This document shows positions 28,146 through 28,741 of a DNA stretch of 28,741 bases, one piece after another. Below the pieces are notes generated by a model. That model was given only the letters and a program-made list of their open reading frames with translations. It had not been told where the DNA came from and ran no database searches. Position 1 is the stretch's first letter; each line of letters opens with the position of its first letter. This DNA comes from Mesotaenium endlicherianum (lineage: Eukaryota > Streptophyta > Zygnematophyceae > Zygnematales > Mesotaeniaceae): the NCBI GenBank assembly GCA_009602735.1, contig WELA01001870.1, positions 298,611-327,351 on the forward strand, read 5' to 3'. The position numbers and the translations under genes were made by a program.

Positions 28146-28741
28146 TCCAGTCTACTGACTGTGAGGATGCTAGAGATAGTGAGTCGTCACTAGCTGCCCT
28201 CGTAGCAGGTATTATGGGTCCTGCTGAACTGGATTCACTATGCATGCCTGACAAACAGATAAAGGAGACCATCAGCAATATAGACGTCCAGAGAGTGCAC
28301 ACTCTGGATGCTCTTGTTCCACCTGATGTCCAACATTTCTTTGCTACGTCAGGAGAACAATGCGAAAGTCAGGAAAAGACAGTCCCCCCTATCCTACTGC
28401 ATTGCATGATTGCAGGTAGGAAGGTGAGGGCATTTGTTGACGGAGGGGCGTCACATACTTTTATCCACAAGGACTTAGTTAAGCGGCTAAGGCTGCCTAC
28501 TGTCACCCAAGGGAATAGAAAAATATTCCTTGGAGATGCCTCAAGTATCCCGGGAGGAGTTATAACCAAGCCTATTGAGGTCCAATTAGGTTCTGGCATT
28601 GCAGTTCTAACTGAAACGCTTACATTTGAGGTACTCAACACTGGTTTTTATGATCTCGTGCTACGCAGGTCCTGGCTTAATAGACATCAAGCTGAAGTGT
28701 GTTGGAGCAGAGGTACAGTTAAAGTGAGAGGAGCCAGTGAT
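28100..28741 (+). CDS. pol: Start of pol of element 3: aspartic protease, cut by window edge
   Basis: Open frame in the -1 register of gag, from after a TAA at 28097 to the window end. A poorly conserved linker (SSLAALVAGIMGPAELDS) is followed by a retropepsin fold: PPILLHCMIAGRKVRAFVDG, with the active site DGGASHTFI (DGGA in place of the usual DSGA or DTGA), then GFYDLVLRRSWL, matching the second protease motif. It probably has no start of its own and is made as a Gag-Pol fusion by frameshifting. RT and integrase lie outside. Confidence 0.9.
28121..28162 (+). promoter_or_regulatory. -1 ribosomal frameshift signal between gag and pol of element 3
   Basis: The heptamer T TTA AAA (28121-28127) is in gag register (codons TTA AAA). 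After a 7-base spacer a perfect 10-bp hairpin follows: ACAGTCAGTA (28135-28144), loop ATCCAGTC, TACTGACTGT (28153-28162). The gag stop TAA (28143-28145) lies at the top of the stem. The gag and pol frames overlap from 28100 to 28145. Shift direction, register, spacer and stem all fit a -1 signal. Confidence 0.88.

Larger units (their letters stand above)
25920..28741 (+). mobile_element. Element 3: 5' part of a Ty3/gypsy retrotransposon
   Basis: LTR, primer-binding site, intact gag, -1 frameshift signal and the protease start, cut by the right edge of the window. It lies inside the integrase region of element 2 in the opposite direction. It is the sister of element 2 and, by its gag, a far less decayed relative of element 1. 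Confidence 0.95.

Overview
The window looks like nuclear DNA of an intron-rich eukaryote, most likely a streptophyte green alga of the Chara type. This is an inference from a plant/CotA-like multicopper oxidase split by GT-AG introns, a DNA ligase IV-like gene end with long introns, Ty3/gypsy chromoviruses primed by initiator Met-tRNA, and a piggyBac relic. No prokaryotic operon structure is visible. There are two host gene remnants and a thick, nested stack of transposable elements.

Layout: (1) 89-4025, minus strand: seven exons of a secreted CotA/LPR1-type multicopper oxidase whose 3' end lies beyond the left edge. (2) 4026-6428: intergenic DNA with short local repeats and no gene I can support. 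(3) 6429-17096: an old, broken Ty3 element (element 1: 5' LTR, PBS, decayed gag). Its gag is split by a young chromovirus (element 4, 8390-16874, minus strand) with 503-bp LTRs and a GAAGG target duplication. Element 4 carries an internal 1805-bp tandem duplication of protease-RT-RNase H. (4) 17303-19960, plus strand: the last four exons of a DNA ligase IV-like gene (second BRCT region). One intron is filled by a ~98-bp GC-rich minisatellite, and the penultimate exon is split by a solo LTR. (5) 19961-21495: mostly empty, with a possible small minus-strand exon and a pair of palindromes. (6) 21496-22643: a decayed piggyBac transposase, cut off by element 2. (7) 22644-25919, minus strand: the 3' end of a Ty3 chromovirus (element 2) with an unrecognised extra 558-aa ORF between pol and the 3' LTR. 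The ORF lies between two polypurine-tract-like sequences and behind a TACTAAC...AG splice acceptor. (8) 25920-28741, plus strand: the 5' part of a sister element (element 3: LTR, PBS, gag, start of protease) inserted into the integrase region of element 2.

The main points are these. Both Ty3 families join gag to pol by a textbook -1 frameshift signal: T TTA AAA plus a 10-bp hairpin in element 3, and A AAA AAC plus a 7-bp hairpin in element 4. Both use the same variant primer-binding site, TGGTATCGGAGC. Element 2 carries the extra ORF between duplicated polypurine tracts. The two copies of the element 4 duplication differ more from each other than its two LTRs do, which points to an origin before or during insertion. 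A ligase IV-like exon is broken by a solo LTR. All identities come from reading the sequence by eye; no database search was run.
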